38,354 bases of DNA from Actinomycetes bacterium (GTDB taxonomy: Bacteria; Actinomycetota; Acidimicrobiia; Acidimicrobiales; RAAP-2). Each line of letters opens with the position of its first letter. Position 1 is the stretch's first letter. Location of the stretch: the NCBI GenBank assembly GCA_021781335.1, contig JAJXXA010000119.1, positions 1 through 38,354 of the forward strand, in the 5' to 3' direction. Under the pieces are notes generated by a model. It made no database searches. It saw only the letters and a list, made by a program, of their open reading frames with translations, and had not been told where the DNA came from. Both the position numbers and the translations under genes were made by a program. Shown piece by piece: positions 14,635 to 23,341 of the stretch.

Positions 14635-16032
14635 ATGAACTCACTAGTCGCTGGCATATCAACCTTGTCACTTGCGCGTTGGCAGTTCGCGGTGACGACG
14701 GTGTTTCACTTCTTGTTCGTTCCTTTGACCATTGGTCTCGGTCTCTTGGTCGCCGTCCTTCAGACAGCGGCCTATCGAACCAAGGACTTGGCGTATGACC
14801 GGATGACCAAGTTCTTCGGGAAACTCTTTCTCGTCAACTTCGCCATCGGCGTGGTCACCGGCATCGTGCAGGAATTCCAGTTCGGCATGGACTGGTCACG
14901 CTACTCAGTGTTCGTAGGCAACATCTTTGGTGCACCACTCGCCATCGAGGGGTTGCTGGCGTTCTTCATGGAGTCCACCTTCCTCGGGATATGGATCTTC
15001 GGTCGAGGTCGGGTGAGCGCGCGCATCCATCTCCTTTCGATCTGGATGGCGAGCATCGGCACGATTCTGTCGGCCGCGTTCATCGTCGCGGCCAACTCGT
15101 GGATGCAACACCCCGTTGGTTACACGATTGATCCGAAGACCCACCAGGCGGTCATGACGAACTTCTGGGCGGTGATGACCAATTCCACGTTCATCGCGGC
15201 GTACGGTCACGTCCTCGCCTCCGCGTTCTTGACCGGCGCGGTCTTCATGTTGGCGATTGCGGCGTGGCACCTTCGAAAGGGGCACGACCTCGCGGGTTTC
15301 GCCAAGGCCGCACGCATTGCGATTGTGGTGACCGTGTTGGCGGCGGTGGCGACGATGTTCCTCGGCGACAGTCAGGCGAAGCAGATGACTCGCCAGCAGC
15401 CTATGAAGATGGCCGCTGCCGAAGCCCTCTACAACACGTCGAGCGGCGCGAGTTTCTCGTTGCTCACGATTGGCGATCTCTCGGGTAACGCCGTATTTCA
15501 GATTCGCCTGCCGCACTTGTTGAGCGTGCTCGCCACCAACTCGTGGAACGGCAAAGTCGAAGGGATCAATCAACTACAAAAGCAGTACGAGAAGCAGTAC
15601 GGCCCGGGTAGTTATGTGCCGATGATATGGCTGACGTACTGGTCGTTTCGCATAATGGTCGGGCTCGGCATCGCACTCTTCGCGCTCGGCGGCATCGCGC
15701 TGTGGCTGGTGCGCAAGCGTCGCCTGGAGAAGTCTCCACGGTTCTTGCGCTTCGCGACCTGGATGGTGCTGGCACCGTTTCTCGCCAACAGTTTTGGGTG
15801 GATCTTCACCGAAATCGGTCGTCAGCCTTGGGTGGTGTACGGACTGTTGAAGACATCACACGCCGTGACGCCCATCTCACCGGGGTACGTTGCGACGAGT
15901 CTCATCGGCTTCACGGCGATCTACTCGCTACTCGCCGTTGTGGAGATTGGATTGATGCTGCGCATCGCCAAGGTCCCACCGGCCATTGAAACGCCCGAGG
16001 AAGCCGAACGCGCTCCTGAGCTCATCTACTAG
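14635..16032 (+). CDS. cydA: Cytochrome bd quinol oxidase subunit I
   Basis: Membrane subunit, 465 aa, that binds quinol and haems b558, b595 and d and reduces oxygen to water. About nine hydrophobic segments are visible. His25 (VTTVFHFLFVP) matches the haem b595/d ligand, and the acidic pair lies in AIEGLLAFFMESTF. The His of TFIAAYGHVLASAFLTG matches a haem b558 ligand, and GWIFTEIGRQPWVVYG is the quinol-site signature. The length suggests the short Q-loop form, common in Gram-positives (E. coli CydA is 522). RBS AAGGTGAG at 14624-14631. It heads cydABDC. Cytochrome bd tolerates sulfide, relevant to the SQR island just upstream. Confidence 0.96.
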   Translation: MNSLVAGISTLSLARWQFAVTTVFHFLFVPLTIGLGLLVAVLQTAAYRTKDLAYDRMTKFFGKLFLVNFAIGVVTGIVQEFQFGMDWSRYSVFVGNIFGAPLAIEGLLAFFMESTFLGIWIFGRGRVSARIHLLSIWMASIGTILSAAFIVAANSWMQHPVGYTIDPKTHQAVMTNFWAVMTNSTFIAAYGHVLASAFLTGAVFMLAIAAWHLRKGHDLAGFAKAARIAIVVTVLAAVATMFLGDSQAKQMTRQQPMKMAAAEALYNTSSGASFSLLTIGDLSGNAVFQIRLPHLLSVLATNSWNGKVEGINQLQKQYEKQYGPGSYVPMIWLTYWSFRIMVGLGIALFALGGIALWLVRKRRLEKSPRFLRFATWMVLAPFLANSFGWIFTEIGRQPWVVYGLLKTSHAVTPISPGYVATSLIGFTAIYSLLAVVEIGLMLRIAKVPPAIETPEEAERAPELIY

Positions 16033-16043
16033 GAGGACTGGAC

Positions 16044-17108
16044 ATGCTCGCCATCCAACAACTCTCGCCCAGCGGTCTTGATCAATTGTGGTTCTATCTG
16101 ATCGGGGTGCTGTGGCTCGGGTACTTCTTCCTCGAGGGCTTCGACTTCGGGGTCGGGACACTGCTGCCGTTCGTGTCGCGCGACGACATCGATCGCCGGG
16201 TGGTGATCAACACGATCGGTCCGGTATGGGACGGCAACGAGGTCTGGTTATTGACCGCAGGTGGCGCCACATTCGCAGCCTTCCCTCAGTGGTACGCGAC
16301 GGTGTTCAGCGGTTTCTATCTTGCGCTGTTCGTGATCCTGGCCGCACTCATCTTTCGAGGCATGGCCTTCGAGTTTCGCCACCGTCGTGACGATCCGGGC
16401 TGGGTCCGCTGGTGGGACCGGGCGCTCTTTTGGGGCTCGGCGCTCCCAGCACTGCTCTGGGGCGTGGCCTTCGCGGATTTCGTGCACGGGGTGCCGATCG
16501 GGGCGAACTACACCTGGACCGGTACCTTCTTCGATCTGGTGAAGCCCTACGCCCTCCTCGGAGGACTCAGCACGCTGTTGCTCTTCACGCTTCACGGCGC
16601 GACGTACCTCGGACTCAAATCTGACGGTGACGTGCGCGTGCGCGCTCAGGCCATGGCGACGCGTCTCGCGCCGTTGACCTTCGTGGTCGTCACGGCCTTT
16701 CTCGCATGGACGTATCAGACAGCCCACACCAACCACCGCGTCGGGCTGGTCCCGCCACTCCTGCCGATCGTCGGTTTGCTCGCGCTCGCGGCAGTGGGCT
16801 GGTTGGCGCGAGATCTCCTCGAAGGTTGGGCGTTCATCGCAACCGCGGTGGTCATCGTCGCATTCTTCGCCACGCTCTTGTTGAACCTCTATCCCAACGT
16901 GTTGGTTTCATCGCTCGGGTCCCAGTACAACCTCACGATCGCGGCGGCGGCGTCGCATCGCTACACACTCGAGGTGATGAGTTGGGTCGCGTTGGCCTTC
17001 ACGCCGTTCGTGTTGTTGTATCAGAGTTGGACGTATTGGATATTCAAGAAGCGCGTGAGCCGTCCGGGCACTGAGCCAGTGACAGAATCCAGTCCTTCGC
17101 GCGCGTGA
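16044..17108 (+). CDS. cydB: Cytochrome bd quinol oxidase subunit II
   Basis: 354 aa, polytopic, with the typical N-terminal block LGYFFLEGFDFGVGTLLPF and GPVWDGNEVWLLTAGGATFAAFP, which identifies CydB/AppB-type subunits. Eight or more hydrophobic helices follow. CydB pairs with CydA and carries no haem. A strong AGGAGG lies just upstream. The gene begins 11 bases after cydA and overlaps cydD by 4 bases (GTGA). The C terminus is short and basic, facing the cytoplasm. Confidence 0.96.
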   Translation: MLAIQQLSPSGLDQLWFYLIGVLWLGYFFLEGFDFGVGTLLPFVSRDDIDRRVVINTIGPVWDGNEVWLLTAGGATFAAFPQWYATVFSGFYLALFVILAALIFRGMAFEFRHRRDDPGWVRWWDRALFWGSALPALLWGVAFADFVHGVPIGANYTWTGTFFDLVKPYALLGGLSTLLLFTLHGATYLGLKSDGDVRVRAQAMATRLAPLTFVVVTAFLAWTYQTAHTNHRVGLVPPLLPIVGLLALAAVGWLARDLLEGWAFIATAVVIVAFFATLLLNLYPNVLVSSLGSQYNLTIAAAASHRYTLEVMSWVALAFTPFVLLYQSWTYWIFKKRVSRPGTEPVTESSPSRA

Positions 17109-18724
17109 GTGCGCGCCCACCGGAACGGCCGTCGGAGCTTCTGGGGCGACTGCGGCGACGTTCACCCTTCGTCACGAGGGCCCTGGTACTGGCGGTGGCG
17201 CTCGGACTCGTGAGCACCGCGGCAATCATTGGCCAGGCGGTAGCGCTGGCCACGATGCTCGGGTCCCTCTTTCAGAGGTCGAATGCGGGTCTCGCGCACG
17301 AGGCGGTGCTGTTCGTCGTGTCGAGTCTGGTGCGCGCTCTTGCGCTAGCCCTGGGCACACCCATGGCCCAGCGAATTGCGGCGCCACTTCGACGCGACCT
17401 TCGAGCTCGCGCGATGGAGCGCGTGCTTGAGTCGGGGCCCCTTCGAAGTGTCGACGCCACGGTCCAACTCTTCACCCGCGGCATCGACGCCATTGAGTCC
17501 TACGTGTCGAGTTACGTGCCCGCACTGGTGCTCGCGACACTGGCCCCGATGGTGCTCGTGGCGTGGTTGGCCCTGCACGACGTACTGAGCGGGGTGATCG
17601 TGCTCGTCAGTGTTCTCCTGCTCCCGGTCTTCATGGTGTTGCTCGGCCTCGAGGCCAAAGAAAAGATGGAGCAGCGCTGGCGAGAGCAGCAATCTCTCGC
17701 GGGGTACTTCGGCGACGTCGTGCGTGGAATGACGGTCCTCAAGTCGTTCAACCGCTCACGCGATGCAGTCGCCAACCTCGATGAGGTCGGCGCGACGCTC
17801 CAGCGCACCACTATGGGGACGTTACGTGTGGCCTTCCTCTCGAGTTTCGCCCTCGAGTTACTCTCTTCGCTCGCGACCGCGCTCGTGGCCCTCGTGCTCG
17901 GTCTTCGCCTGCTCAACGGTTCGTTGGGACTGAGCACGGCGCTCGCGGTGCTGTTGTTGACGCCGGAGGTCTTCTTGCCGCTTCGACGATCGTCGGCGCA
18001 GTTCCACGCATCGGCGAGCGGGATCGCCGCAGCCACGGAGTTGCTCGATTACCTGGAGCGCGCTGAAGAGCGCGCGACCGGGTCCGCACCAATAACACCT
18101 CCGGCACTCGAACTGCGCGACGTCGTGCTCGCGGGGGCCTCGCGCTACCGCTCCGGTGCCCGCACCGTGAGCGCGTTCATACCCGCAGGCAGTCTTGTGA
18201 GTGTGAGTGGACCTTCGGGTTCGGGCAAGTCCACACTGTTGCGGGCGATATGTGCACTGGGCGGACTGGAGGGTGGAGAGATCCTCGTGGACGGCGTGAC
18301 GTTGGATTCGATCGATCGACAGTCCTGGCAGCGACGAGTTGCGTGGATGCCCCAGGATCCGACGTTGCCCGGAGACACGGTGCGCGATGCGGTGACAATG
18401 GGTGACGCGTCGATCGATGATCGGCGCATACGTGGGGCCATGGCCGACCTCGACCTCGACCTTGATCTCGATCGACGACTCGGCGAGGGATCACTCGAAC
18501 TCTCCGCCGGTCAACGACGACGACTGGCGCTGGTGCGATGCCTCGTGCGCGATCCTTTGGTACTGGTGTTGGACGAGCCACTGGCCCACCTCGACTCTGA
18601 GTCTGCCGCTCTCGTGCAAGAGGTGATCGGGCGACTCACCATGACGCGGGTGGTCGCCACCCACCGTCCGATGAGCGCTGACCAGATCGTCACGCTCGCC
18701 CCCTCGCAGGTGGCCCGTGCGTAA
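17105..18724 (+). CDS. cydD: ABC exporter CydD, cytochrome bd assembly
   Basis: Half of the heterodimeric CydDC transporter, 539 aa, that exports cysteine/glutathione-type thiols or haem-related cargo and is needed for cytochrome bd assembly. Transmembrane domain in residues ~20-310. The ATPase domain has Walker A GPSGSGKST, signature LSAGQRRR, Walker B LVLVLDEP and H-loop VATHRP. The signature LSAGQ deviates from LSGGQ. An Asp-Leu repeat (DLDLDLDLD) precedes it. GTG 17105 overlaps cydB by 4 bases. In many other Actinobacteria cydD and cydC are fused; here they are separate. Assignment as CydD rather than CydC follows gene order. Confidence 0.9.
   Translation: MSARPPERPSELLGRLRRRSPFVTRALVLAVALGLVSTAAIIGQAVALATMLGSLFQRSNAGLAHEAVLFVVSSLVRALALALGTPMAQRIAAPLRRDLRARAMERVLESGPLRSVDATVQLFTRGIDAIESYVSSYVPALVLATLAPMVLVAWLALHDVLSGVIVLVSVLLLPVFMVLLGLEAKEKMEQRWREQQSLAGYFGDVVRGMTVLKSFNRSRDAVANLDEVGATLQRTTMGTLRVAFLSSFALELLSSLATALVALVLGLRLLNGSLGLSTALAVLLLTPEVFLPLRRSSAQFHASASGIAAATELLDYLERAEERATGSAPITPPALELRDVVLAGASRYRSGARTVSAFIPAGSLVSVSGPSGSGKSTLLRAICALGGLEGGEILVDGVTLDSIDRQSWQRRVAWMPQDPTLPGDTVRDAVTMGDASIDDRRIRGAMADLDLDLDLDRRLGEGSLELSAGQRRRLALVRCLVRDPLVLVLDEPLAHLDSESAALVQEVIGRLTMTRVVATHRPMSADQIVTLAPSQVARA
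18446..18472 (+). repeat. In-frame hexamer repeat GAYCTY in cydD
   Basis: Four and a half tandem copies of GACCTC/GACCTT/GATCTC encode (Asp-Leu)4-Asp from about residue 448, just before the ABC signature motif. Simple-sequence repeats of this kind can slip by six bases without loss of frame. Confidence 0.85.
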
Positions 18725-20402
18725 CGGCCTGGTCAGCGAGGCCCTGGCGCGTGAGGCGCCGGCGGTGCGTCGCGCGCTCTACGCGGGACTTCTGGTCGGT
18801 TTTGCGACTGTTGGTCTCGCGGGGACTTCCGCGTGGCTCATCGTGCGTGCCGCGCAGCGCCCGGCCGTCTTATCGCTCAGCGTGCCAATGGGTCTCGTCC
18901 AGCTGTTCGCACTCGCCAAAGCCGCTGGTCGTTACGTCGAACGAACCCAGACGCATCGAGCGGCCCTCGGGGTGATGGGCCACGTGCGCGCGTCGGTGGC
19001 ACGCCTGCTTGAACCTCTCGTGCCCGCGGGCCTCGGTCCACGAAGCTCCGAGGTGGTCGACGTGGTCCTCGGCGACGTCGAGCGGGTCCAGGATCTGCTC
19101 ACGGCGGTCGCTGGCCCGCTCATCACGAGCGCTCTGGCGGGGCTCGTCACGGTAGTCGTGGTCGGCTTCATTGTTCCCACAGCGGCGCTGGTGTTGTTCC
19201 TCGGTCTTATCGTGAGCGTGATCGCACTGCCGTGGACCGCGGCGCTGTTGGGCGAGCGCAGCGAGAATGAGATCGAGTCGGTGCGCGTCGAGATGACGTC
19301 ACTCGTGGACCGTGCCGCCCAAAGTGGCGACGAGTACGTGATGGCGGGCGCCTCTCAGGTGCTCGTACGCGACCTGAGCGAGCTAGAGGACCGGCTCGAC
19401 CGCGCGCTCGCACGAAGCAGCGCAGTCAAAGGCGTAGTGAACGCGCTCACGACCCTCGTCGTCGCCGCAACCTCTCTCGCGGTCGTCGCCCTCACGGCCA
19501 GCGCCCGCCGAGAGGGTGTGCTGGCACTTGGCCTGGTGGCGGTGCCTGCGCTCTTGAGTGGAGCCGTCCTTGAGTTGGTTGGTGTCGCCGCACCATCGAT
19601 CGTCGGGCTTCGAGGTGACCGGGCGGCGCTCGAGCGACTCGAGCGGCTGCGCTCGTATGACCCACCGGTCAACGAGCCTCTGGAGACAACGTCGTTCGAC
19701 GATCGTGAGGGCGACGTCGTGTTGACCAACGTGAGCCAGCGCTTTGATGACGTCGCCGTACTCTCGAACGTCAATGCACGGATAGGCGCAGGGGACTTCG
19801 TTGTGCTCGAGGGTCCGAGCGGTAGTGGAAAGTCGACCCTGGCGCGACTCGTCGCCAAGTTCCTCGATCCAGACGAGGGGACCTTGTCCCTCGGCACACG
19901 CGAGTACGCCACGCTCTCATCGCACCAGGTGCGCGAGCGCGTTGGTTTCGTCGACGACGCCCCGCACGTGTTCGCCACGTCGCTCGCGAGGAACATGCGC
20001 ATCGCTGAACCCACGGCCAGCATCGAGGAGATTCGTACGGCACTGGCGTTGGCGGGTCTCGGACCGCTCCTCGACAACATGCCCGAGGGCCTCGACACAC
20101 AGCTGGGCGGCGCGACGACCGGCTTGTCGGGTGGTGAGCAGCGGCGACTCGGTGTGGCTCGTGAGTTGCTGACGAGTCGTCGAATTGCGGTCTTCGACGA
20201 ACCAACCGAGGGTCTTGATGAGACGACAGCTGGTGAATTGATGGCGGCGCTGCGCGAGCACTACGCCACCGGATCGGTGGTGGTGATCTCACATCAGAGT
20301 GCGGATCAGGTCGGCGCGACGTGCATGTGGCAACTGCGTGACGCAACGCTGAGCGAGTATCGACGTTGCGTTGCGATGGACGACGCGTCCAAGGTGCGCT
20401 AA
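18717..20402 (+). CDS. cydC: ABC exporter CydC, cytochrome bd assembly
   Basis: 561 aa partner of CydD, starting at GTG 18717 with an 8-base overlap. Membrane segments occupy residues ~20-290. The ATPase domain shows Walker A GPSGSGKST, Q-loop region VGFVDDAPHVFATS, signature GLSGGEQRR, Walker B IAVFDEPTEG and H-loop VVISHQS. It differs from CydD in having a canonical LSGG signature, so the two ATP sites of the heterodimer may be unequal. The last codons run to the edge of the cobalamin riboswitch. Confidence 0.9.
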   Translation: MRNGLVSEALAREAPAVRRALYAGLLVGFATVGLAGTSAWLIVRAAQRPAVLSLSVPMGLVQLFALAKAAGRYVERTQTHRAALGVMGHVRASVARLLEPLVPAGLGPRSSEVVDVVLGDVERVQDLLTAVAGPLITSALAGLVTVVVVGFIVPTAALVLFLGLIVSVIALPWTAALLGERSENEIESVRVEMTSLVDRAAQSGDEYVMAGASQVLVRDLSELEDRLDRALARSSAVKGVVNALTTLVVAATSLAVVALTASARREGVLALGLVAVPALLSGAVLELVGVAAPSIVGLRGDRAALERLERLRSYDPPVNEPLETTSFDDREGDVVLTNVSQRFDDVAVLSNVNARIGAGDFVVLEGPSGSGKSTLARLVAKFLDPDEGTLSLGTREYATLSSHQVRERVGFVDDAPHVFATSLARNMRIAEPTASIEEIRTALALAGLGPLLDNMPEGLDTQLGGATTGLSGGEQRRLGVARELLTSRRIAVFDEPTEGLDETTAGELMAALREHYATGSVVVISHQSADQVGATCMWQLRDATLSEYRRCVAMDDASKVR

Positions 20403-20403
20403 G

Positions 20404-20512
20404 GTCACAGTGCCTCGCGGCAGCGAAGTTGGTGAGATTCCAACGCTGTCCCGCAACTGTAAGTGGCCTTCGTGAGAAGCCCATAAAGCCAGGTCGCCTT
20501 CCGCGAGGAGAT
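20404..20512 (+). ncRNA. Cobalamin riboswitch aptamer
   Basis: AdoCbl-sensing aptamer directly after cydC. The helix closing the core is CCTCGCGG (20413-20420) with CCGCGAGG (20501-20508), a perfect 8-bp pair. Inside are GCAGCG/CGCTGT, then GTTGG (20428-20432) with CCAAC (20440-20444) around TGAGATT, and the conserved single strand CCCGCAACTGTAAG. The B12 box AGCCAGGTCGCC is at 20487-20498. All are in the family order. It precedes a vitamin B12 uptake and assembly operon and should repress it when the cofactor is abundant. Outer boundaries are approximate. Confidence 0.93.
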
Positions 20513-20547
20513 GTGAAGACAGCTCTCGAGGTAAGGGGCGGTCGTTC

Positions 20548-20598
20548 GGATATCTCTCCGTCGTCCAAATCTGACTCGACGGACACAAGGAGATATCC
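20548..20598 (+). promoter_or_regulatory. RBS-sequestering hairpin of the riboswitch expression platform
   Basis: GGATATCTC (20548-20556) pairs perfectly with GAGATATCC (20590-20598), and inside it TCCGTCG (20557-20563) pairs perfectly with CGACGGA (20577-20583). The result is a 16-bp stem with one 6-base bulge (CACAAG) and a 13-base loop. The btuF ribosome binding site AAGGAG (20587-20592) lies half in the bulge and half in the stem, with ATG immediately after. No T-tract follows. This points to translational control. Confidence 0.8.
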
Positions 20599-21519
20599 AT
20601 GAAGAAATCCCTCCGGTTCGTCGTTGCACTGATGATCAGTGCAGTGGCGTTCCCACTCATCAGCGTCGCGGCGGCGTCCGCATCGTCTGCGCCCCAGTGC
20701 ATTGTCTCGCTTTCGCCGAGCGCCACTGAGACGCTCTTCGCCATCGGCGCGGGGGCCCAGGTGCAGGCGGTTGACCAGGATTCGAACTACCCCGCCCAGG
20801 CGAAGCGTCTCTCAGCCCAGCACGTGATCAACCCATTGAGCCCGAGCGTCGAGGCGCTGCTCGGTCTTTGCGCAGTGACCCCGACGCATCCTTCGACCAA
20901 GCCCGATCTCGTAGTGATCTCGTACAACGCAAATTCAATCCAACAAGACCTCACCGCCCAGGGCGTCAAGGTAGTTATGCAAGATGCCCCGACCACAGTG
21001 AGCGGTGCGTTGGCCCAGATTCGCCAATTGGGACAACTGACGGGTCACCAGGCGCGAGCTGATGCACTGGCGGCGTCGATGCAGCGTCGCATCAGCGCTG
21101 ACATCGCGTCGGTCCCTGCGCATCCGACCAAGAAGATCTCGGTCTACTACGAGATCTCGGCGAACCCGTATTACTCGCTCACGAGTTCCACATTCGTCGG
21201 CTCCCTGCTCAAATCCGTTGGACTCGTGAACATCGCCGACGCCGACGCCACAACCGCCGACGCCGGTTACCCGCAGTTGAACGCCGAGTACATTGCGAGC
21301 GCGAACCCTACACTGATCTTTCTCGCGGGTGACGCGTCGGTGGCCAGTGTCGGGGCGCGACCCGGGTTCTCCGCGGTGAGCGCAGTCGTGCACCACAACG
21401 TGATCGGCTTGAGCGCGAACATCGCCTCGCGGTGGGGACCACGACTCACGGTGCTGATGAACGAGATCACGTCATCGGTCAAGCGGGTTCTGAACGAGAA
21501 GAACCTCTGGACCAAATAG
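20599..21519 (+). CDS. btuF: Cobalamin ABC transporter substrate-binding protein
   Basis: 306 aa with a Sec-type signal peptide (KKS, hydrophobic 7-27, cleavage near ASA-SS). The mature part starts with the BtuF-like IVSLSPSATETLFAIGAG and QAVDQDSNYP. The periplasmic-binding fold binds a corrinoid and delivers it to BtuCD. No lipobox cysteine is evident; the nearest Cys (SAPQC) lacks the motif, so membrane attachment, if any, is by other means. Related haem and siderophore binders share the fold, but the riboswitch upstream and cob genes downstream settle on cobalamin. Confidence 0.88.
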   Translation: MKKSLRFVVALMISAVAFPLISVAAASASSAPQCIVSLSPSATETLFAIGAGAQVQAVDQDSNYPAQAKRLSAQHVINPLSPSVEALLGLCAVTPTHPSTKPDLVVISYNANSIQQDLTAQGVKVVMQDAPTTVSGALAQIRQLGQLTGHQARADALAASMQRRISADIASVPAHPTKKISVYYEISANPYYSLTSSTFVGSLLKSVGLVNIADADATTADAGYPQLNAEYIASANPTLIFLAGDASVASVGARPGFSAVSAVVHHNVIGLSANIASRWGPRLTVLMNEITSSVKRVLNEKNLWTK

Positions 21520-22562
21520 TGCTGAGCGCCCACCCGCCGACCGCTCGTCGTGTTGCGATGGTGACGTTGTTCTGTGTGCTCGCCCTCATCGCGGCGGTCG
21601 TCGCGGGCCTCGGTGTAGGCCCGACGTCGATTTCGACGACACGTATCATCGGTGCGATCGCGAGCGGTCTCGGTCTCGGTCACAGCACCTTGACCCCACT
21701 GCAGGCGACCATTGTGTGGCAGTTGCGCGCACCGCGACTCGTGCTCGGACTCGTGACGGGAGCGATGTTGTCGGTCGCGGGGGGCGCCTACCAGGGCGTG
21801 TTCCGCAACCCTTTGGCGGACCCGTATCTCTTGGGTGTGGCGGCCGGTGCGGGGCTGGGCGCGACCTTCGCGATCGTCTACGTGGGTCACGGCCTCACCA
21901 CGCCGTCGTGGACGCCGCTCCTCGCCTTCGCGGGCGCAACGATCGCGGTTCTGCTCACGTGGGGGCTCGGGGGACGTGGGTTGCGCGCGACCGCGTCGAC
22001 TCTCATCCTCGCGGGCGTCGCCATCTCGGCGTTGCTCACGAGTCTGCAGACGTTCTTCCAGCAACAGTCCTCGATCGATTCGATCGCCCGGGTCTACATA
22101 TGGCTGTTGGGCTCGCTCGCGACCGCCAGCTGGTCATCAGTGTGGATGGTCTTGCCGTACGTGGTCTTGTGCGTGGTGGTCTGCGTGGCCGCGGGCGGGG
22201 CGCTTGACGTGATGAGCGTGGGTGACGAAGAAGCCAAGACACTCGGACTTCCGGTTCGAAGGGTGCGTCTCGTGGTCGTGGCCGCCTCGTCGCTCGGCAC
22301 CGCGGCGGTGGTCTCTGCGGTCGGGCTCATTGGTTTTGTGGGCATCATCGTGCCGCACATCCTTCGTCTACTCGTTGGCACCTCGTATCGCAGAATCTTG
22401 CCGCTCAGCGTGATCTTTGGCGCCGCGTTCCTGGTCCTCGCAGACACCATTGCCCGCACGATCATGGCGCCGACTGAACTGCCCCTTGGCGTTGTGACGG
22501 CGATCCTCGGCGCACCCGCCTTCGCGCTCATCTTGACCTTTCGACGGCAGCTCACGACATGA
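21519..22562 (+). CDS. btuC: Cobalamin ABC transporter permease
   Basis: 347 aa FecCD/BtuC-family permease with about ten helices. Family blocks: RAPRLVLGLVTGAMLSVAGGAYQGVFRNPLADPYLLGVAAGAGLGA and VGLIGFVGIIVPHILRLLVG (the latter carries the BtuD-contacting region). GTG 21519 shares a base with the btuF stop TAG (TAGTG), so it is chosen over the far-upstream in-frame start inside btuF. It overlaps btuD by 4 bases. Confidence 0.9.
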   Translation: MLSAHPPTARRVAMVTLFCVLALIAAVVAGLGVGPTSISTTRIIGAIASGLGLGHSTLTPLQATIVWQLRAPRLVLGLVTGAMLSVAGGAYQGVFRNPLADPYLLGVAAGAGLGATFAIVYVGHGLTTPSWTPLLAFAGATIAVLLTWGLGGRGLRATASTLILAGVAISALLTSLQTFFQQQSSIDSIARVYIWLLGSLATASWSSVWMVLPYVVLCVVVCVAAGGALDVMSVGDEEAKTLGLPVRRVRLVVVAASSLGTAAVVSAVGLIGFVGIIVPHILRLLVGTSYRRILPLSVIFGAAFLVLADTIARTIMAPTELPLGVVTAILGAPAFALILTFRRQLTT

Positions 22563-23341
22563 ACGCCGTTGAGATCAACGAGCTGACGGTGCGCGCCGAC
22601 GCGCGAGACCTCGTGTCGGATGTGACCTTGCACGTCGAGTCGGGGACGTGGCTCACGGTGATCGGACCTAACGGCGCGGGTAAGACGTCGCTCGTCGAGT
22701 CGGTCGTGGGTCTTCGACGAATCGCGCGCGGCGCGATTTCAATCTCGGGCCAGCCGCTCGAAACGCTCAACGAGCGAGAGCGGGCGAAGCTCGTTGCGCT
22801 CGTCCCCCAACGTCCCTCGGTCCCCAATGGTATGAACGTGAGGGATTACGTCGCCTTGGGTCGAACGGCGTATCACGGGCTACTTCGAGCACCCAGTGCC
22901 GGGGATCGGGCCATTGTCGATTCGGTCCTGGAGCGGCTGTCACTCCACGAGTTCTGCGAGCGCGATGTTGCCACGCTGTCGGGTGGTGAGCGTCAGCGCA
23001 TGGTGCTCGCGCGCGCGCTGGCGCAGTCGACCATGGTCATTGTCCTCGACGAGCCGACCACCGGGCTCGATCTTCACCATCAGATGGATTTGCTCGAATT
23101 GCTGCGCCGAGAAGTCACCGAGTGTGGACTCACGATCGTGGCCACCCTGCACGACCTCACGCTCGCGGGCCAGTTCGCCGATCGACTCGTTCTGCTCGAC
23201 GCCGGGAAAGTCGTCCTCGATGGTCCGGCGCACGACATCATTCGACGCGAAGAGCTCAGTCGTTGCTACCAGATGGATCTTCGCGTCATCGATATAGACG
23301 GCGCCGATGTGATCGTGCCAGTACGAGGAGTGAGCCAGTGA
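22559..23341 (+). CDS. btuD: Cobalamin ABC transporter ATPase
   Basis: 260 aa ABC ATPase. Walker A GPNGAGKTS, Q-loop LVPQRPSVPNGMNVRDYV, signature LSGGERQRM, Walker B MVIVLDEPTTGLD, H-loop VATLHDLTLA. It powers import through BtuC. ATG 22559 overlaps btuC by 4 bases (ATGA), and its own stop overlaps cobO (GTGA). Confidence 0.92.
   Translation: MNAVEINELTVRADARDLVSDVTLHVESGTWLTVIGPNGAGKTSLVESVVGLRRIARGAISISGQPLETLNERERAKLVALVPQRPSVPNGMNVRDYVALGRTAYHGLLRAPSAGDRAIVDSVLERLSLHEFCERDVATLSGGERQRMVLARALAQSTMVIVLDEPTTGLDLHHQMDLLELLRREVTECGLTIVATLHDLTLAGQFADRLVLLDAGKVVLDGPAHDIIRREELSRCYQMDLRVIDIDGADVIVPVRGVSQ

Noticed and set aside
20683..20703. Lipoprotein signal in BtuF
   Set aside because: The only nearby Cys is in SAPQC, which does not fit a lipobox; a plain signal peptide is better supported.
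23122..23337. Longer N-terminus for CobO
   Set aside because: This part lies inside btuD in another frame; GTG 23338 gives a 4-base overlap like its neighbours and a normal length.
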